DNA from: Hermodice carunculata
Taxonomy: Eukaryota; Annelida; Polychaeta; Eunicida; Amphinomidae
Direction of reading: 5' to 3'
Length of the DNA: 64,000 nt
Assembly (NCBI GenBank): GCA_964020975.1
Contig: OZ026613.1
Location: forward strand, 117,740,726-117,804,725
Shown: piece by piece, positions 29,643 to 42,947 of the stretch
Numbering within the stretch: position 1 is the stretch's first letter
Layout: every line of letters starts with the position of its first letter
Position numbers and translations under genes: made by a program
The notes under the pieces: generated by a model
The model's input: only the letters and a program-made list of their open reading frames with translations
Told to the model about the DNA's origin: nothing
Database searches by the model: none

Positions 29643-32506
29643 TCAGTCGTCCATTTTCCTGTGATGTTTTGTTGTTGTGGTGGTTGTTTTGGCTGTTTTC
29701 TTGCGCTTCCTTTGAACATGTTTCTTGGCTGCTGAGGGTGCAGCAAAAAAGCCGTACTGGCCATCAGTTGATGCTACAGTCCTCGAATTGCATAGCTTGG
29801 TGGATTCGAGAAAGCAGAGAAAATGATGTTCAGCTCTTGACACACAGAATTTTGCAAAATGTGGGCACACATCATAGTCCCCAACTTCACATAGACTCCT
29901 CTCGTACAGTTTATACTGTAGCTCTACAGCAGAATACTACTTTTGCACCAAGTCACACAGTTTTTGAGGCTTTCACTCAACTAGTAGTTTTAGCTGATGG
30001 TTTGCACTCTCGCAATTGTTGTTGGTCCACTTTGATGACACGGTGAGACCTTGTGGCTTTAAAGCAGCATTGTTGCTGGCCAAGAGAGGCACGATTCTAC
30101 TTTCAAAGTAGGGGATGAAGTTTGGTGCTGCACTCTGACATAATTTCTTTGTCTCCTCGAGGCGCTGATCAAATATAAGCATGTTGTCCACATTTACTAG
30201 GCCACAGTCCCCAAAAATTTGGCAGGCAATTTCCTGGCACTTTTTAGCCTCTATGCCTACTTAATCCCCCAAGTGGTCTAGGATAGTGTTGTTGGACAGG
30301 TTTCTTGTACATATGAGGGGTTCCACTGATGGAAAAGCCAATTTAGTGGCCTTGCACAAAGCTTTTTCCTCATCTGATCCACAGACTGGTTGTGAAGGTG
30401 CATCTGGCAACTCTGCTGCCAGGTGGTGAAAAAATGTGGTGTAGGTCCTAAAGTCAGAATTTCCGTGTAAAAACATTGGCCCATAAAAAAAATCGGATGA
30501 TCCGTTGTGATGCTGCTAGTGACCTTCAGGTTCTTGAAATCAGTGACTGTCACATGGACTGGTCCCAAATTGAAGTTTTTATCGACCCCAAGGACATGAG
30601 AATCACTCATGGGGCCAGAGCAGCAGTTGGTCGTCATGTCCATCATTTGTTCTCTGCTGTACAGGATGACAGCAGTCACCTTGTCCTTTCCATGCACCAC
30701 TTCTTGGACAAACGGATATGTGTTGGCCATCAGGTCTAGTTGCCTGACATGATCGGCAAGTTGTTGGCACTGCCAGCAATGGTAGGTGACTTTTGATCCT
30801 TTTCCTGATTTCTTTCTTGGTACCTAACATTCTCCACTTGTTTGTGGCTCTCTGGGGCATCTCTTATGCTGCTATTTAGTACTAAATCTTTGTATACTTC
30901 TTTTGTGGACTTGTTTTCCTTCACTTTATTTTGAATTTGATCCATAACTTTCCCTGATGTACGAACATAGTTTCTGTTTTGGTTTTTGCTGTTGGCATGT
31001 GGTTTGTTATCCGGGAATTTACCAACATATTCCACACAGGCAACGGGATAAGATTCCATAAAGGCAATAGGCATATTCTTAGCTCATGGGTCAGCCTCAA
31101 ACCATGTGATTCTCAGTTTGCTGATGCCTTTAAAGTTCTGTAGTTTCAGTGTGCGTGCAAGAGCTCTTCTGGTGATGGTTGTGGCTGCGGTGGCTCGTGA
31201 ACAGTCTGTTTGTTCACCATACGTATGCGACAGTGCACATAATTTTTCTTCACAATTCTTGTGAATCTTGGAGTGTCAAATTCCAGCAGATAGGTGGCGA
31301 CTGGTGTACTGCCATTGGTGGTCCATGATCCACAGTCATCGATGAACTCACTTTTCATCCCTGTCCACGATCTTTGTTCTTTCTATTGTCAACAATGAAG
31401 CGAACATTGTCTTTTTTCCCAAATGGAATGTCTGGCAAGGCACTGGAAGCTTCTTCAAAGGCATCAAATATTTCATCTTATGGGAGGAATTTATTTATTT
31501 TAGGTCTTGTCCACCTGTTGCACATACCGAGTGCTCCTTCTCTATCTCTGATGTTTCCTTGGTATCTGCAGAGGAGCTATTGTCGGTGTATGTATGACTG
31601 TCTTCTATACCAGTAGAAGGATGGGGTTTGTTTGCTGGTGGGGGGAATTTTCTGGTTGGGTGGATGGTGCTGTTGGTGGCGATGTTAGTCTTGGTGCAGG
31701 TGGTCTTCTTGGTGATGGTGATGGTGATCGTGATGTGGTGGGCGGAGGTAATGGGGATCTTGGTGTTGTGGATCGTGATCTTGATGGTGATCATGGTCTT
31801 TGTGTAGATGATGTAGATAGTGGTGCGGTGGATGGTGATGGTGGTCTTCGTCCAGCAGGAGGTGATACAGATTTTGGTGTGGTAGAAACATCTAATGTGA
31901 TACATGAAGCTTGAATCACATTCTCTCTGAGCAGAACTAAGTGATTGGGCCTGAATTCTTTAGCAGATGATGGTGGATATGTGGATGTCCACATGATTGC
32001 CAACTTTGTCTTGGATTTTTCGCTGACTCCTCGACCGTATAACATCTTTGTAAGCTTGTGCAGAATTTTATTTCCAGACCGTGGTCGACCGTATGACTGT
32101 ATGGGTGTTTCAAACACAGCACTGGCAGCCAACATATGAATAATGCTTGCCTATTCATTTTGTTTGCAGATGTGTTTCATACATTCAATGTATTCATCTA
32201 GAACTATATGTATGTCATTTAACAAGTCTTATGTGGTGTGGGCGTGTGCTGTCATAATATTGGTTGTATTCAGTCATTTCCATCACTATCAAAAGCCAGC
32301 CACACTTGTAGATGACACTCTTCATCTCCATATAACCCTCTGCTTATGGTTCTGTACAGGCAGTTGCCATCTCCATATGTCTCCAGAGGGGTGTGGGAAT
32401 CCAGAAGGGCACCTTGCATCAGTTTCAGAATATCAATTGATCCTCTATGTTCCTGACCTGGCACATTTGTTTGTTGTCTCAAGTAGGTAGCTGTGGGCAG
32501 GTGCAC
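29643..32506 (-). pseudogene. MULE (Mutator-like) transposase with N-terminal OTU protease domain
   Basis: Reading leftwards, the first domain has TYGDGNCLYRTISRGLYGDE followed by H and hydrophobic residues, which is the OTU cysteine-protease core (D-G-N-C). A Pro/Ser/Arg-rich linker follows (about 31850-31650 with GAT/GTG-type repeats), then SCGSW-like and YVHCRIRMV segments. A DNA-binding-like region (YVRTSGKVMDQIQNKVKENK) leads to the MULE catalytic domain: HVLGVDKNFNLGPVHVTV (first Asp), YTTFFHHLAAELPDAP, GSDEEKALCKATKLAFPSVE (second Asp), then WTNNNCESANHQLKLLVE. The C-terminus is basic (KKHVQRKRKKTAKT). Several frame changes break it (for example near 30480 and 30735). OTU-bearing MULEs are known in animals and plants. 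No terminal inverted repeats were located. Confidence 0.75.
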
Positions 32507-32509
32507 TTT

Positions 32510-33406
32510 GTAAGTCTGTTGTAACAGCTTCTCACTTTGAAGTGCACGCTGTAGCTCTGTTGTTCATGCATCTTTTGAAGCTGCAGTTAATAGCCTGCAA
32601 AGATATATGAACAATAACTTAACTTTGCTTAAAACGTGTTTTCAAGGCATTGAAAATACCACAGAGAAATACAAGTACTTTCAAGGACCTGTATGAACCC
32701 TGGTGATTACGCTACTGCTCATGTGCAATAACCTGGCAAAATGTATTAAAGTTCTGAACCTTTAGGAGACTGGGATGAGGAGTTTTGTTATGTTGTCATC
32801 CATATACAGCTTATGGCAACCTATCTTAATGTAAACTTTTTCGAAGTGACTTAATTTAAGAGGTCAGGGCTCACAAATTTACTGATCCACTAACCTGGGA
32901 CTAGGACTAGTAATTTTCAGGAAACTAGCCTGGGGGCTACCTCATATTCTGACTTTGTAGGCATAGTTTAAATGGAAGGGCAAGAGGACTGAATAGGAGG
33001 GCTAGTGAATTTTGAAAACACCTTGCCATGGGAACAAGATCTTTTAAAATAAATTGACGTGCCCTGAATCCAGATATCACAAATATAAACACTGATATCA
33101 TATCAAAACTATATGTCCCCATAATCACAAGAAATTTGTGAGTCTCTCTTCACCAAAAATTTACTGTTATACTCGTATAATACCCTTTCGTAAACAATGG
33201 CATTTTGGGGCAAAAATGTTGTTTTGGAAAGTGTGGATATTTCTCAAAAATAATTATGATAAAATTTTCATCTTCATGTTAAAATGATCTATTTATACAT
33301 GTTATACTTAAAAGGGGTTTTCAACAATATATATATATATATATATATCTATTATATATCTATCTATATGTATATATATATGTATGTATATATATATGTA
33401 TGTATG

Positions 33407-33448
<42 letters not shown>

Positions 33449-35448
33449 CTTTCTTTGTCTTTTTTTAAAGGGGATTCAGGTGCCTTGAATCCAAAAATTG
33501 AAATTCAAGCTGTATCAAGCACTTCAATGCCATACAGGATTCCTGGGTGCTTCATTGAAAGGTCAGTTGCATACATTACATGTATTAGTAGAAAGAAACA
33601 TATATTGTGTATAAACAAATGTTTACCTGTCAAGAGCTCCTTTAAAGTCACAATGACCTTTTTTGAAGGCACACTTGGGACATGTAAAGTTGAGGTCTGT
33701 TGCTTCATGACCCCACGTAGCCAGCTGTGTTTCTGTAAGAGGGACACATCTCCTAAAATTCCGAACAACAGACATGCTTACACATACACATCAGAGAAGC
33801 TGTGTTAAAATACTGGGGGGGGGGGGTCAGGAATTATTTAGCCTCCCCCAGTTATAATGAAGCGTGACTTACATTTGGTATGCAGTAAAAAATTGATATA
33901 GTCAATTCATTTACATATGCTATGGTGTTATTGAATTATATATTTTTTTATACAGCTACTTTAATTTAGAAACATGCCCTAATGGAAGCACACCTCCTAC
34001 TTTGGATGTTGGGGTCCAATTCAAAATTCAGTGTTTTCAAATATTATTGAAAATTAATTGTGTCTGAAGAAAGAGGAAGGTTCATTTTTCGTTATTTTAT
34101 GCTATTTTAATTCTATTTGAATTGTAATTGCCATTGGTATTCTAAATTAAGATCAATAATTCTTACTAAACAGCGTGAAAACAGTGTCTGATCCAGGAAA
34201 TCTTTGCATTAGCACTGCATGCTACAATTAGAATGAATACTGTAATTATCATGCATGTGGAATATTAGTGTTTATTGAAAAAAAAAATGATTATAGGTAT
34301 TGTAAGTCATCACTTGATGAATTGATACCTGATTATCACCTTTAAAAAACGACAAAAATATGTAAAATTTCATAATTTTCAATTTTTAGGGGAAAAAAGG
34401 AATACTAAATTTAAAAACAAAAATTCACAAGGGTTGTGTATGTTGTTGTGAAGCTGAATGAAGACTGATGTAGTGAAGACAGAGTCGATGCTTGACTTCA
34501 ACTTCCAAAACTTTTAATCGACGACAACTAAACATACCCGGAGTTTTGTTCCATCTCGCTTAGCGATACAAGGTTGTTAAGTGAGAGGAATGCCATTTAA
34601 CCAATAAATTTACAAGTTAGCCAAAACATATTCCAGCATGCAATACATACTCTTAAACCAGACAAACTGTTCCCACGATGCACCAAATAATCTTTAACCA
34701 AATAACTTTCAGGTGTCAAATTAACTGTTCTTGTCAATCTAAATGCCAAACATAATAAAAGGGGTGGGGTTTCCACATATGGAGAATGAACAGTTGTGTA
34801 CTGGTCACTAACTACAGCAGCCAATCAGGCACTGGCTAGTGGTTACTAGCCATGCCTGGTCAGGTACTATAAACAATGAATCACTAGCCCCAGTAAAACA
34901 ATGAAAGTTTATCCTAAACATGGGGATGCCATGCAGGAGGTTGCCAGCCAGTTTAACAAACTGCAATAACCCTTGCCTGGTATGGCAAACTACTACTGGT
35001 GTGTATGACACCTCTTAAACCCGACATTGACATAGCTGTCACCCCTTTGTTCCAATATTATTTATAATTTATTTTTATGTTTTCTAATAACTTACTTATC
35101 TTTTATTTTGAAATAAATATAAACAAGCTATCAAACTTTGACTAGAAATATACCACACAAAAGTGAAACAGTGAAATATGATCATTGACTTGAATGCATT
35201 TTACACATCCAGTCTTATGGTGTGACTTTAAGTTAAAGATTGCAACTCTACAACAATATTGACTAATCAATAGGGTACTCTTACCATTGAACATTTGACA
35301 ATAACATTAGAATTTCTAAACTTCCTTAATTTGCATGAGAGACCAGTGATGCTTGTGACATGTTGCTAAAAAGTGATGTTCACTTCAACATGTTCAATAC
35401 CAGTGCTAGAGCAAATGTCCCACAATTTGAGTGTCTAGCTTATACTTT
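32510..35448. other. No recognisable gene; contains a (TA)n tract and a G run
   Basis: A (TA)n/(TGTA)n tract spans 33326-33449, and a G run lies near 33814-33826. A 'CPKC'-containing minus-strand stretch near 33670-33750 is too short to call. The rest is AT-rich, without conserved frames. Confidence 0.4.
33326..33449. repeat. (TA)n/(TGTA)n microsatellite
   Basis: Read directly. The tyrosine/isoleucine-rich ORF through it is a translation artefact. Confidence 0.95.
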
Positions 35449-35452
35449 TTAA

Positions 35453-35685
35453 CCCTTTCCCCCTTAAATCGGCCGAATCCAGCTGGTGGTCAAATGTCGT
35501 CTGCTTCAGTGTTTTCAACTTATTTCAACACTGATGAAGAACAATTTGACTGAGAAATGTACATGAGACTTATAACGATCACATGCCCCAGGTCAACAGC
35601 TTTCCTTTGTATGGGTTTGGCACTTAGTGCCAAACCCATGCCAAGGAAAGCTGTTGACTCAGTCTTTAATTCAAGGGGGAAAGGG
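35453..35685. mobile_element. piggyBac-like MITE flanked by TTAA
   Basis: Inverted ends CCCTTTCCCCCTTAAAT (35453-35469) and ATTCAAGGGGGAAAGGG (35669-35685) are each flanked by TTAA (35449-35452 and 35686-35689). TTAA duplication and CC-starting ends are the hallmark of piggyBac-type transposition. An internal hairpin (35592-35658) has 'gtcaacagctttcctttg' arms. It is 233 bp long and encodes nothing. Confidence 0.8.
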
Positions 35686-35689
35686 TTAA

Positions 35690-36367
35690 GCAAAGCTATA
35701 ACCAAAGTTGTTTTTAATTTTTAAAAAATTGATTAGCAAACTTTTAATTGCACTGGGTTAGGTAATATGCCAGTCAGAGAGCCACACCTCATTATATTGT
35801 ATACATGTATGCAGCATCTAGAACAAATCTTAATTCTGAAGATAGGAAAGGTTATAAACTAAAGGTTAAGACCATTAAGTGGTCACAAATTGTATAATTT
35901 CAAGCATTCGACTGGTGCACATACACTTTACAACTTCAGTGAAATAACTAAATTGCAGCAAAATTTGGTCATTCTAGCTGCTATACTGTGTTTGAGAAAT
36001 GAACCGCACATAATATTTTGGCAGCAAGAAATACAGACCGGAAATCAATAAAAAAGAATGTAGGGAAAACACGATAGGCCAGTTTTTAAAGTTACACCTG
36101 TACCAGTGACATGTACATGTGCTAAGCATTCAACAGCAAACTTAAGTTTTGTTGTATTTGTACACTGTAACAATGAAAGGATGGTTTGATACATGCCACT
36201 GTGGGCACTTTAAGTACATGCATGTAAATGAATAGTACATTTTTATACATGTGATTCATTATTGTGGCACGCCACTCTTGAAAACAAGATGGTGCCCAAG
36301 GTCTGGTACAATACTTTAACAATACAAGATTTGACAACCAAGCAACTGACAACTTTAATTGTTAGCT

Positions 36368-36447
<80 letters not shown>

Positions 36448-36502
36448 ATATATATTTGTGTATATGTATATATGTATGTATGTGTATATATGTATATATA
36501 TA

Positions 36503-36565
<63 letters not shown>

Positions 36566-37109
36566 GGGTAAACAGGCACACTCCTCGCTCCAGCTGGCTA
36601 GATGTACTTGTGGGGATTGTTCAACGCTACATCACATTATTGTCCAATTAGTACATTGATAACTATTTTTTATGAATGACTCCACCTATGGGGGTGAACA
36701 TTATTTACTGGGGGGAGGGGGGCTTTGAATATTGGAATGACAGCACCCGGGTGTTTTTGCGATCCCCCTACTTCGACGTGTTACGGAACTGTAGCCCCCC
36801 CCCCCCCCAATAAAACAATACTATAATGTATAGTATCAAAACCCAGGAATGGAGATGTAATGAGGCTGTACATATTGTTGTCAAAGTGGGTCCAGGATCC
36901 ACCCCGGAAAATTTTGGAATTAAATAGTGTATTTTGATGCATTCACAGCATTAATAGTTTCATAACGCCCCCATTTAAAGGTGGTCAGGGGTCCTAATCA
37001 GGATTTTGAAAGGTGGGTCCATTTTGTGACATCGGGCCCATTATAAAGTAGTCAGAATTTTGGTAGTTCCTTAGCTATTTTGGGAGAATTATTGAGGGTC
37101 CATTTTTAC
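35690..37109. other. No recognisable gene; (TA)n tract and poly-C/poly-G runs
   Basis: A (TA)n microsatellite spans 36369-36565, G runs lie near 36711-36722, and a C run near 36797-36808. The remaining sequence is unrecognised. Confidence 0.45.
36369..36565. repeat. (TA)n microsatellite with GTGTGTA interruptions
   Basis: About 200 bases of alternating TA. All ORFs crossing it are Y/I-rich artefacts. Confidence 0.97.
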
Positions 37110-37439
37110 CTCAGCTCACTTGTCATTCAGCTGAGGTTTTGTGAGGGTCCGTCGTCCGTCTGTCCACAATTCACATTTTCGACTTCTTCTCAAAAACCGT
37201 CAGCCAGATCCACTTCAAACTTGGTGGAGATGTGCCTTGGGTGTGTCTCTATCAAGTTTGTTCAAATGTTTACGGTCCAGTGATTTTTGGATTTTTAATG
37301 AATTTTTTTCTTTTTTGGGTAAATCTTAAAAAATCTTCTCTGAAACCGCTCACCCAATTGCTTTGATATCACATAGGAACACTCCGTGGGACTCCTAATT
37401 CTTAATTTGTTCACCAGGTGGCGCTGCAATTCTTTTCTA

Positions 37440-38384
37440 AACTAGGCAAAATTAATGACCCTCTGCTTAAATAATTTAATGGTGTACCCATAATTTTTTA
37501 GGTAATTTAAAGATACCTACATGTATGTGTAGCATAATCCTTTGATTACATCATGTGTAAAGATGAGCAGAGTTGCAGCCCATGCTTGACTGCACATGGG
37601 CTGAATGTGACACAAAGTCAAAAAGTGCACTTCGCAGAAAGGATCATGTGTGGTCTTTCCTGTCCCTGTTTGGACCCTCCTGACCATTGATTTTTCTCAC
37701 CATACCTTTGTAATGTGGCCAGAAGCTGTGCCAATCATGGGTATAAAGGCATGGGTTTTTTCTGTCAGTGATGGAATGGCCAGCATGCTCACCAACCCAA
37801 TTGAGCACCTCTGGAGCCATATGAAAAGAAATATGTACCAGAAGATGGGTCCTAACTCACACTTCGCAGATCTACGGCGTTATCTTTTGGAGGAGTGGGA
37901 CAGTACACCTCAGGCACTTGTGAGAAAGCTCGTCTACAGCATGCGAAAACGCTGCCAACAGTGCATTGACAACCATGGTGGCTACACATCCTATTGAATG
38001 GACATTTAAAAGTGCTTTATGTGACACAGTGATGAGTCAATTTCTGCTCTATTGAACTCAGAAAATTGTTTAACTTTAAGTACAGTCTGTGATAACTTTT
38101 GATGCAACCAAGCACCATCTGTGATAACCTCTGATGGGACTCTGCACTCAGTTCATATGCATGTTTGAGTGCTCTACAGGTACTCTTGCGAACTTGTGAT
38201 TCAGACTTTGTCTGCTTATTGACACTGTGCAATGAAGCGTAACATCATTTGATCAGAATTTCCTCTACAGATCTACTCTAAAGTGTATACAGAATAAACG
38301 AAACATTGAATATATTCAAAATATGTGTGTGTTTTTTATATATAAGAATTGCTTTTAGTGGAGGGTTATTAATTTTGCCTAGTT
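37440..38384 (+). mobile_element. 945-bp Tc1/mariner element with 24-bp inverted ends and TA duplication
   Basis: The ends AACTAGGCAAAATTAATGAC (from 37440) and the inverted copy closing at 38384 differ at about one position. TA flanks both sides (37438-37439 and 38385-38386). Inside, the plus strand (about 37640-37997) encodes a Tc1-type transposase C-terminus: a WPEAVPIMG-type segment, LTNPIEHLWSHMKRNM (the 'NPIEhlW' motif with the last catalytic Asp position changed to T/N context), YLLEEWDS, and VYSMRKRCQQCIDNHGGYTS. The N-terminal DNA-binding domain and first catalytic residues are absent, so it is internally deleted and non-autonomous. Confidence 0.85.
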
Positions 38385-40074
38385 TATTTTTTATGAATTT
38401 TTGTGTTATAGCTATTTTCGACTTCTTCTCCAGAACCGCCTCTCAGACTAAGCTGAAACGTGGTGGATATGTTCCTTGTAGAAGGGTCCAACAAAGTTGT
38501 TCACAATGTGGGAATGCTACGGATTCCTGATTTTTAACAATTTTTTCAATTCTGGTACTTGTCGGCCAATGCAGCTTTCCTATTGATTACTATGGAAGTC
38601 AATGGGCATTCTAATGCTAATTCACATTTTCGACTTCTTCTCCAAAGCCCTCATCCAGATTTACTTCAAACTTAGTGTCAATCTACCTTGGGTGGGTTTC
38701 TACCAATTTTGTTTAAATTTCATGCTCCAGTAATTTTTGGATTTTTAATGATTTTTTTTGTTCTTTTTTTGGGACAAATCTTAAAAAATCTTCTTCTCCG
38801 AAACTGCTTACCCAATTGCTTCGATATCACACAGGAAGACACCTAGGGACTCCTTGTTGTTAATTTGTTCACCAGGTGGTGCTGCAGTTTTTTCTATTTT
38901 TTTCTTAATTTTTTGTGTGTTATAGCTATTTTTCGACTTCTTCTCCAGAACCGTCACTCAGATTAAGCTTGCACGTGGTGGATATGTTCCTTATGGAAGG
39001 GCCAAACAAAGTTGTTCACTATGTGGGAATGCTGGGGATTCCTGATTTTTAATGATTTTTCAATTCGGCTCCTTTGATTACCATGTAAGTCAATGGGCAT
39101 TCTAATGCTAATTTACATTTTCGTCTTCGTCTCCAAAACCGTCATCCAGATTTACTTCAAACTTGGTGTCAATGTACCTTGGGTGGGTGTCTACCAGGTT
39201 TGTTCCAATGGTCATGTTCCAATGAATTTTGGATTTTTTCATGATTTGTTTTAAAAAATCTCAACAAAAGTTTCGATAGGAAAGTTTAACATGGGAATTT
39301 CTTGTTATGGTCGTAACTTTAGTAATATTGACCAGATTTACTTCAATCTTGGTGGGGATGTGCCTTGGGTGGATCTCTACCAAGTGTGTTCAAATGGTCA
39401 TACTCTATTGATTTTCGGATTTTTTTGTGAATTTTTTTTGTTCTTTTTTGGGGCAAACCTTCAAAATTCTTCTCCTCTGAAACCGCTCGCCCAATTGCTT
39501 TGATATCGTACATAGACACTCCCAGGGACACCTAGTTCCCAATTTGTTCACCAGGTGGCACTACAATTTTTTAATGAATTTTTTGTATGGTTTTGCTCTT
39601 TTTCACTTGTTCTCAGAACCGTCCCTCAGATTAAGCTGAAATGTGATGGATATGCTGTTGTGGAAGGGTCAAACAGTTGTTTACTAGGTGGCACTGCGTT
39701 GGATTCCTGATTTTAAAGGATTTTCAATTCGGATACTTATAGTTCAATGCACCTTTCCTATTGATAACTATGTAAGTCAATGGGCATTCTAATGCTAATT
39801 CACAGGACAACTGACACGAAATTTATTGTTTACTTGATAACTTGAGATCTGTTTTGAGTTAGCTACACGTTAATTATTCTGTATGAAGGTCATGCTCAAA
39901 CAGTACATGAATGACCTTGACCTCGTTGTGGGGTCACAGTGCAACATATATGGATTTTACTCTTCATTATAACTTGAGAACTACTTGAAATTTGATGTTG
40001 CACATGTAAGTGTTCTTCTATAAAGGTCAGACTTACTCAGAACATGGTGTCCTTGATCCTTTCCCAAGTTCATA

Positions 40075-40325
40075 CACTAGTAACTTGTTTCGGCGTTAGT
40101 GGGTGCATTTTGGCGTTTCAGGGCGGTTCCCGGCGTTACACAGCGTTTGCCGGCGTGAGATGGCGTTTGCCGGCGTTGCAAACGCCGGCAAACGCTGAGC
40201 CCCAAAAAGCTTAATTGGATTTTGGCGTTTGGCAGCGTTAGTCGGCGTTTTCCGGCGTTTGTAACGCCGGCAAATGCTGTGTAACACCGGGAACCGCCCT
40301 GAAACGCCGAAACAAGTTACTAGTG
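40075..40325. mobile_element. Palindromic GGCGTT-rich MITE with ATA duplication
   Basis: Long inverted arms start CACTAGTAACTTGTTTCGGC and extend about 80 bases inward, with many GGCGTT/AACGCC repeats. ATA flanks both sides (40072-40074, 40326-40328). Copy 2 of family A, near 50315, has the uninterrupted counterpart of this site, so the insertion boundaries are supported by comparison. It encodes nothing. Confidence 0.85.
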
Positions 40326-40395
40326 ATAGAGCTGCAAGTGTGATGAATGTCAAGATCAGCTGAGGCACCGGCTGTTCACACAGCCCTCTTGTTAG

Positions 40396-42940
40396 TGTTG
40401 TGATCATGGACCCAGGGCCGACCCTTAATGGGATCCCAGGGTGGTGGAATTTTGTAACACCCCGCCCCGTCAAGGGGACACAAAATTTTTGTGAGCCCCC
40501 CCCCCCCCCCAATATCCCAAGCCTCTCCCCTGGCAAATAATGCTCAACCCGTACCTTCCCCAAATTTGTACTCTTAAAAATGAGGATATTCTTAGAAATC
40601 ATACCAACATTCTGTGAAATCCTGGTAAAAATGAACATCATCCATTATTTGTCAAAATAGACAAATGTATGGACCCTCCCTCCCCCACTCTCTTGGGAAC
40701 TGAAAGTACTGTTTCCCTTATGTTATTAGTTCAATGGTGGCCCACCATTCATTTTCCTTACCACCTTACCAGTGGAATTTGCTACTTCAAGGACCCTGAT
40801 GTTTGAAATATGTCCCACAATTTAAACATACAAGCAACAAATCCATTGATAGCATTGGAAAAAAAGGACTATATGAGCCAATACTGGCATATAAGGAATT
40901 GATCAACACAGACCGAGCCAAAGTTTCATAGAAATTGTCTATTACTCTTTTGCTAATTTCACACACAATTAATGCATATGGAACAACAACCATGTGCAGG
41001 CAAGCTGAAATAGAATGATTTCAATGATAGTCTGATATATTCTTAGTATACACAGGTATATTTTTATGCGGCGGGTGTTCATTTGTATTTTGTGCAGTGC
41101 ATTGATCTATTCTTAGTATACACAGGTATATTTTTATGCGGCGGGTGTTCATTTGTATTTTGTGCAGTGCATATTCATGCAATATTATTAGTATTATGAT
41201 TTGTCTTTCTGTTACGACTTAAATCTATAAAACATCATGCAGTTAGGAACATTCATAAGCATTCAACCAAGGTACATAAATTTGATATTTACCTATGTAT
41301 CTATTTGTTGCAGGAGGAACACAAAATGCAGTTGGTATTTGGACAACCAGAGTCACAAACGCCACATGGTGCACATCGCCTAACCAACATGATGAAACAA
41401 CCAGAGATTTGACTTGAACATAAATTGAGATTACTTCAGTGTGAATTTAAAACCTCTAAATGTAAATGAGTAATCTACTTTTTATTGCCTTTTAAACAAT
41501 TCAATTGAAACCTTGCCTGCATAGCCTTGCCTTATTCTTATTGTTCCTGAATGTAATAAAGTGGGGAGCACAATATCCTAGATATCATTATTAAATAATT
41601 ACACGTCATTAACTTAATAAACAGGCTCTTCAGAAAGAAAATTGAGACATGTAAGGGCACAGATACTTTCCCCAAGCACTTATTTCCCATGCCAGTTAAT
41701 ATCTACTGAACATTTTCCTGGACTGAGTTTTTTTTTTTCACTATGTATTTGTAGTATATGTCGTCAACATGACATAAAACAAGTGTATAAAATCACATAT
41801 GAAGATAATCTCAACAAAATTTAACTTGTTTCCGCATGTTTCTTATTGGTTTTGCTTGGTTCCGCTTGTTTTTGGTGTGTAGTGTGACCGTTCTAACAGA
41901 GGAAAAGTGAAATGTAACATTTTTCTGCACACAAAATTTGAAATTATGGATGTCATTACCATTTGCAACAAATGAATTGGGCAGTTATGGCTTTGCAGAA
42001 CTGCTGTGCAGATCAACAAAACTTAGGCCTAGTCGCCTACCATCCTATCAACGCTTAAGGGCCTATGGGCCTAGATGTTCTAGTGACACCCACCCAGACT
42101 GTCACACCCAGCCTGCACCTTTATCTTGTAGCCTTGCAGAGTAATAATTGTAGGCTGAGGCCCAAGAGTAAGGCTAAGTATTAACTTCTTCACCTAAGGA
42201 CTAGCTCTTACTGTGCCAACTGCAACATAAAGACAAACTGCAGTGATATTATAAGAATACTGCTTTATATTCAAGTACCAGCATGCCAATACGTCGAGAA
42301 TATGAAAGTTGTTGAAACAGTTGTTCTTGGCAATAAAAGAGCTAAAGGTCTGTTATCACTGAGATACCTATATTTGTGCCTTCATTGAATCAATACTAAG
42401 TGCATGTGACAGTAGGTGCATTGAAAGACATGCCACTGACCAGAAATGCAGCGTCTGGTGTAAAACTATAAACCCCTTTTCTATGAAATTACCTGTGAAT
42501 AAACAGAGTTTCAATTGTGTATTGCTCCAGAGTGAATGCAGCACACACAAACGTTTTAGGTGAATTGTTGTCATATTCATCATTCGGAGCCATTTTTGTA
42601 TTTTTCCTGGAGAAACAAACCGCACGTGCCTTATAAACTGATGATGCACTGAAATGACTCGAGTGGGTTGCTTTAGATTGTCTAAATATGAACAGGATAT
42701 AGTTAGGAATGCATTGTAGTATAGTGTACAGTACACACATAGGATGTAACTGTGAGGTGCATCATGTTCTCTGAACAAACATTTGTTTGAATTAATGTAT
42801 AACCCTGCTACAACAATTTAATCAGATGACGGAGGGTCATGTCCAGGAAGTGGGGTATTTTCTAGTTACTGCATATGTTGTCACTTTGTCAGACTCTCAG
42901 ATGTAAAGGTCTATTTTGCTGTGTATTGTCGAGTGTAATA
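40396..42940. other. No recognisable gene; one 70-bp tandem duplication
   Basis: A C run lies near 40498-40510 and a 70-base duplication at 41041-41170. Other ORFs are short and unrecognised. Confidence 0.4.
41041..41170. repeat. 70-bp tandem duplication, near-identical
   Basis: 'tcttagtatacacaggtata' begins at 41041 and again at 41111, with the following 'tttttatgcggcgggtgttc' unchanged. It is a recent event. Confidence 0.95.
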
Positions 42941-42947
42941 GTTTGGA

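Larger units (their letters stand above)
37110..40395 (+). repeat. Large dispersed repeat (family A), copy 1, with two nested insertions
   Basis: The copy starts with 'cagctcacttgtcattcagctgag' in pieces and 'gtccgtcgtccgtctgtccac'. It contains four or five diverged blocks with 'ttcgacttcttctc…aaccg', 'acttcaaacttggtgg' and 'caccaggtggcgctgc', and ends 'agctgaggcaccggctgttcacacagccctcttgtt' in the same style as copy 2 (48480-50382). It is interrupted by a Tc1/mariner element (37440-38384) and a palindromic MITE (40075-40325). It has no coding capacity. Similar repeats are abundant in bivalves and other marine invertebrates, going by memory. Confidence 0.7.

Noticed and set aside
31594-31914. 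Gly/Asp-rich plus-strand ORF and His-rich minus-strand ORF
   Set aside because: They are other-frame readings of the repetitive linker of the MULE relic.
36243-36659. Overlapping Tyr/Ile-rich ORFs on both strands
   Set aside because: They are translations of a (TA)n microsatellite. The same applies to 19209-19538, 33284-33500, 58136-58444 and 60940-61180.
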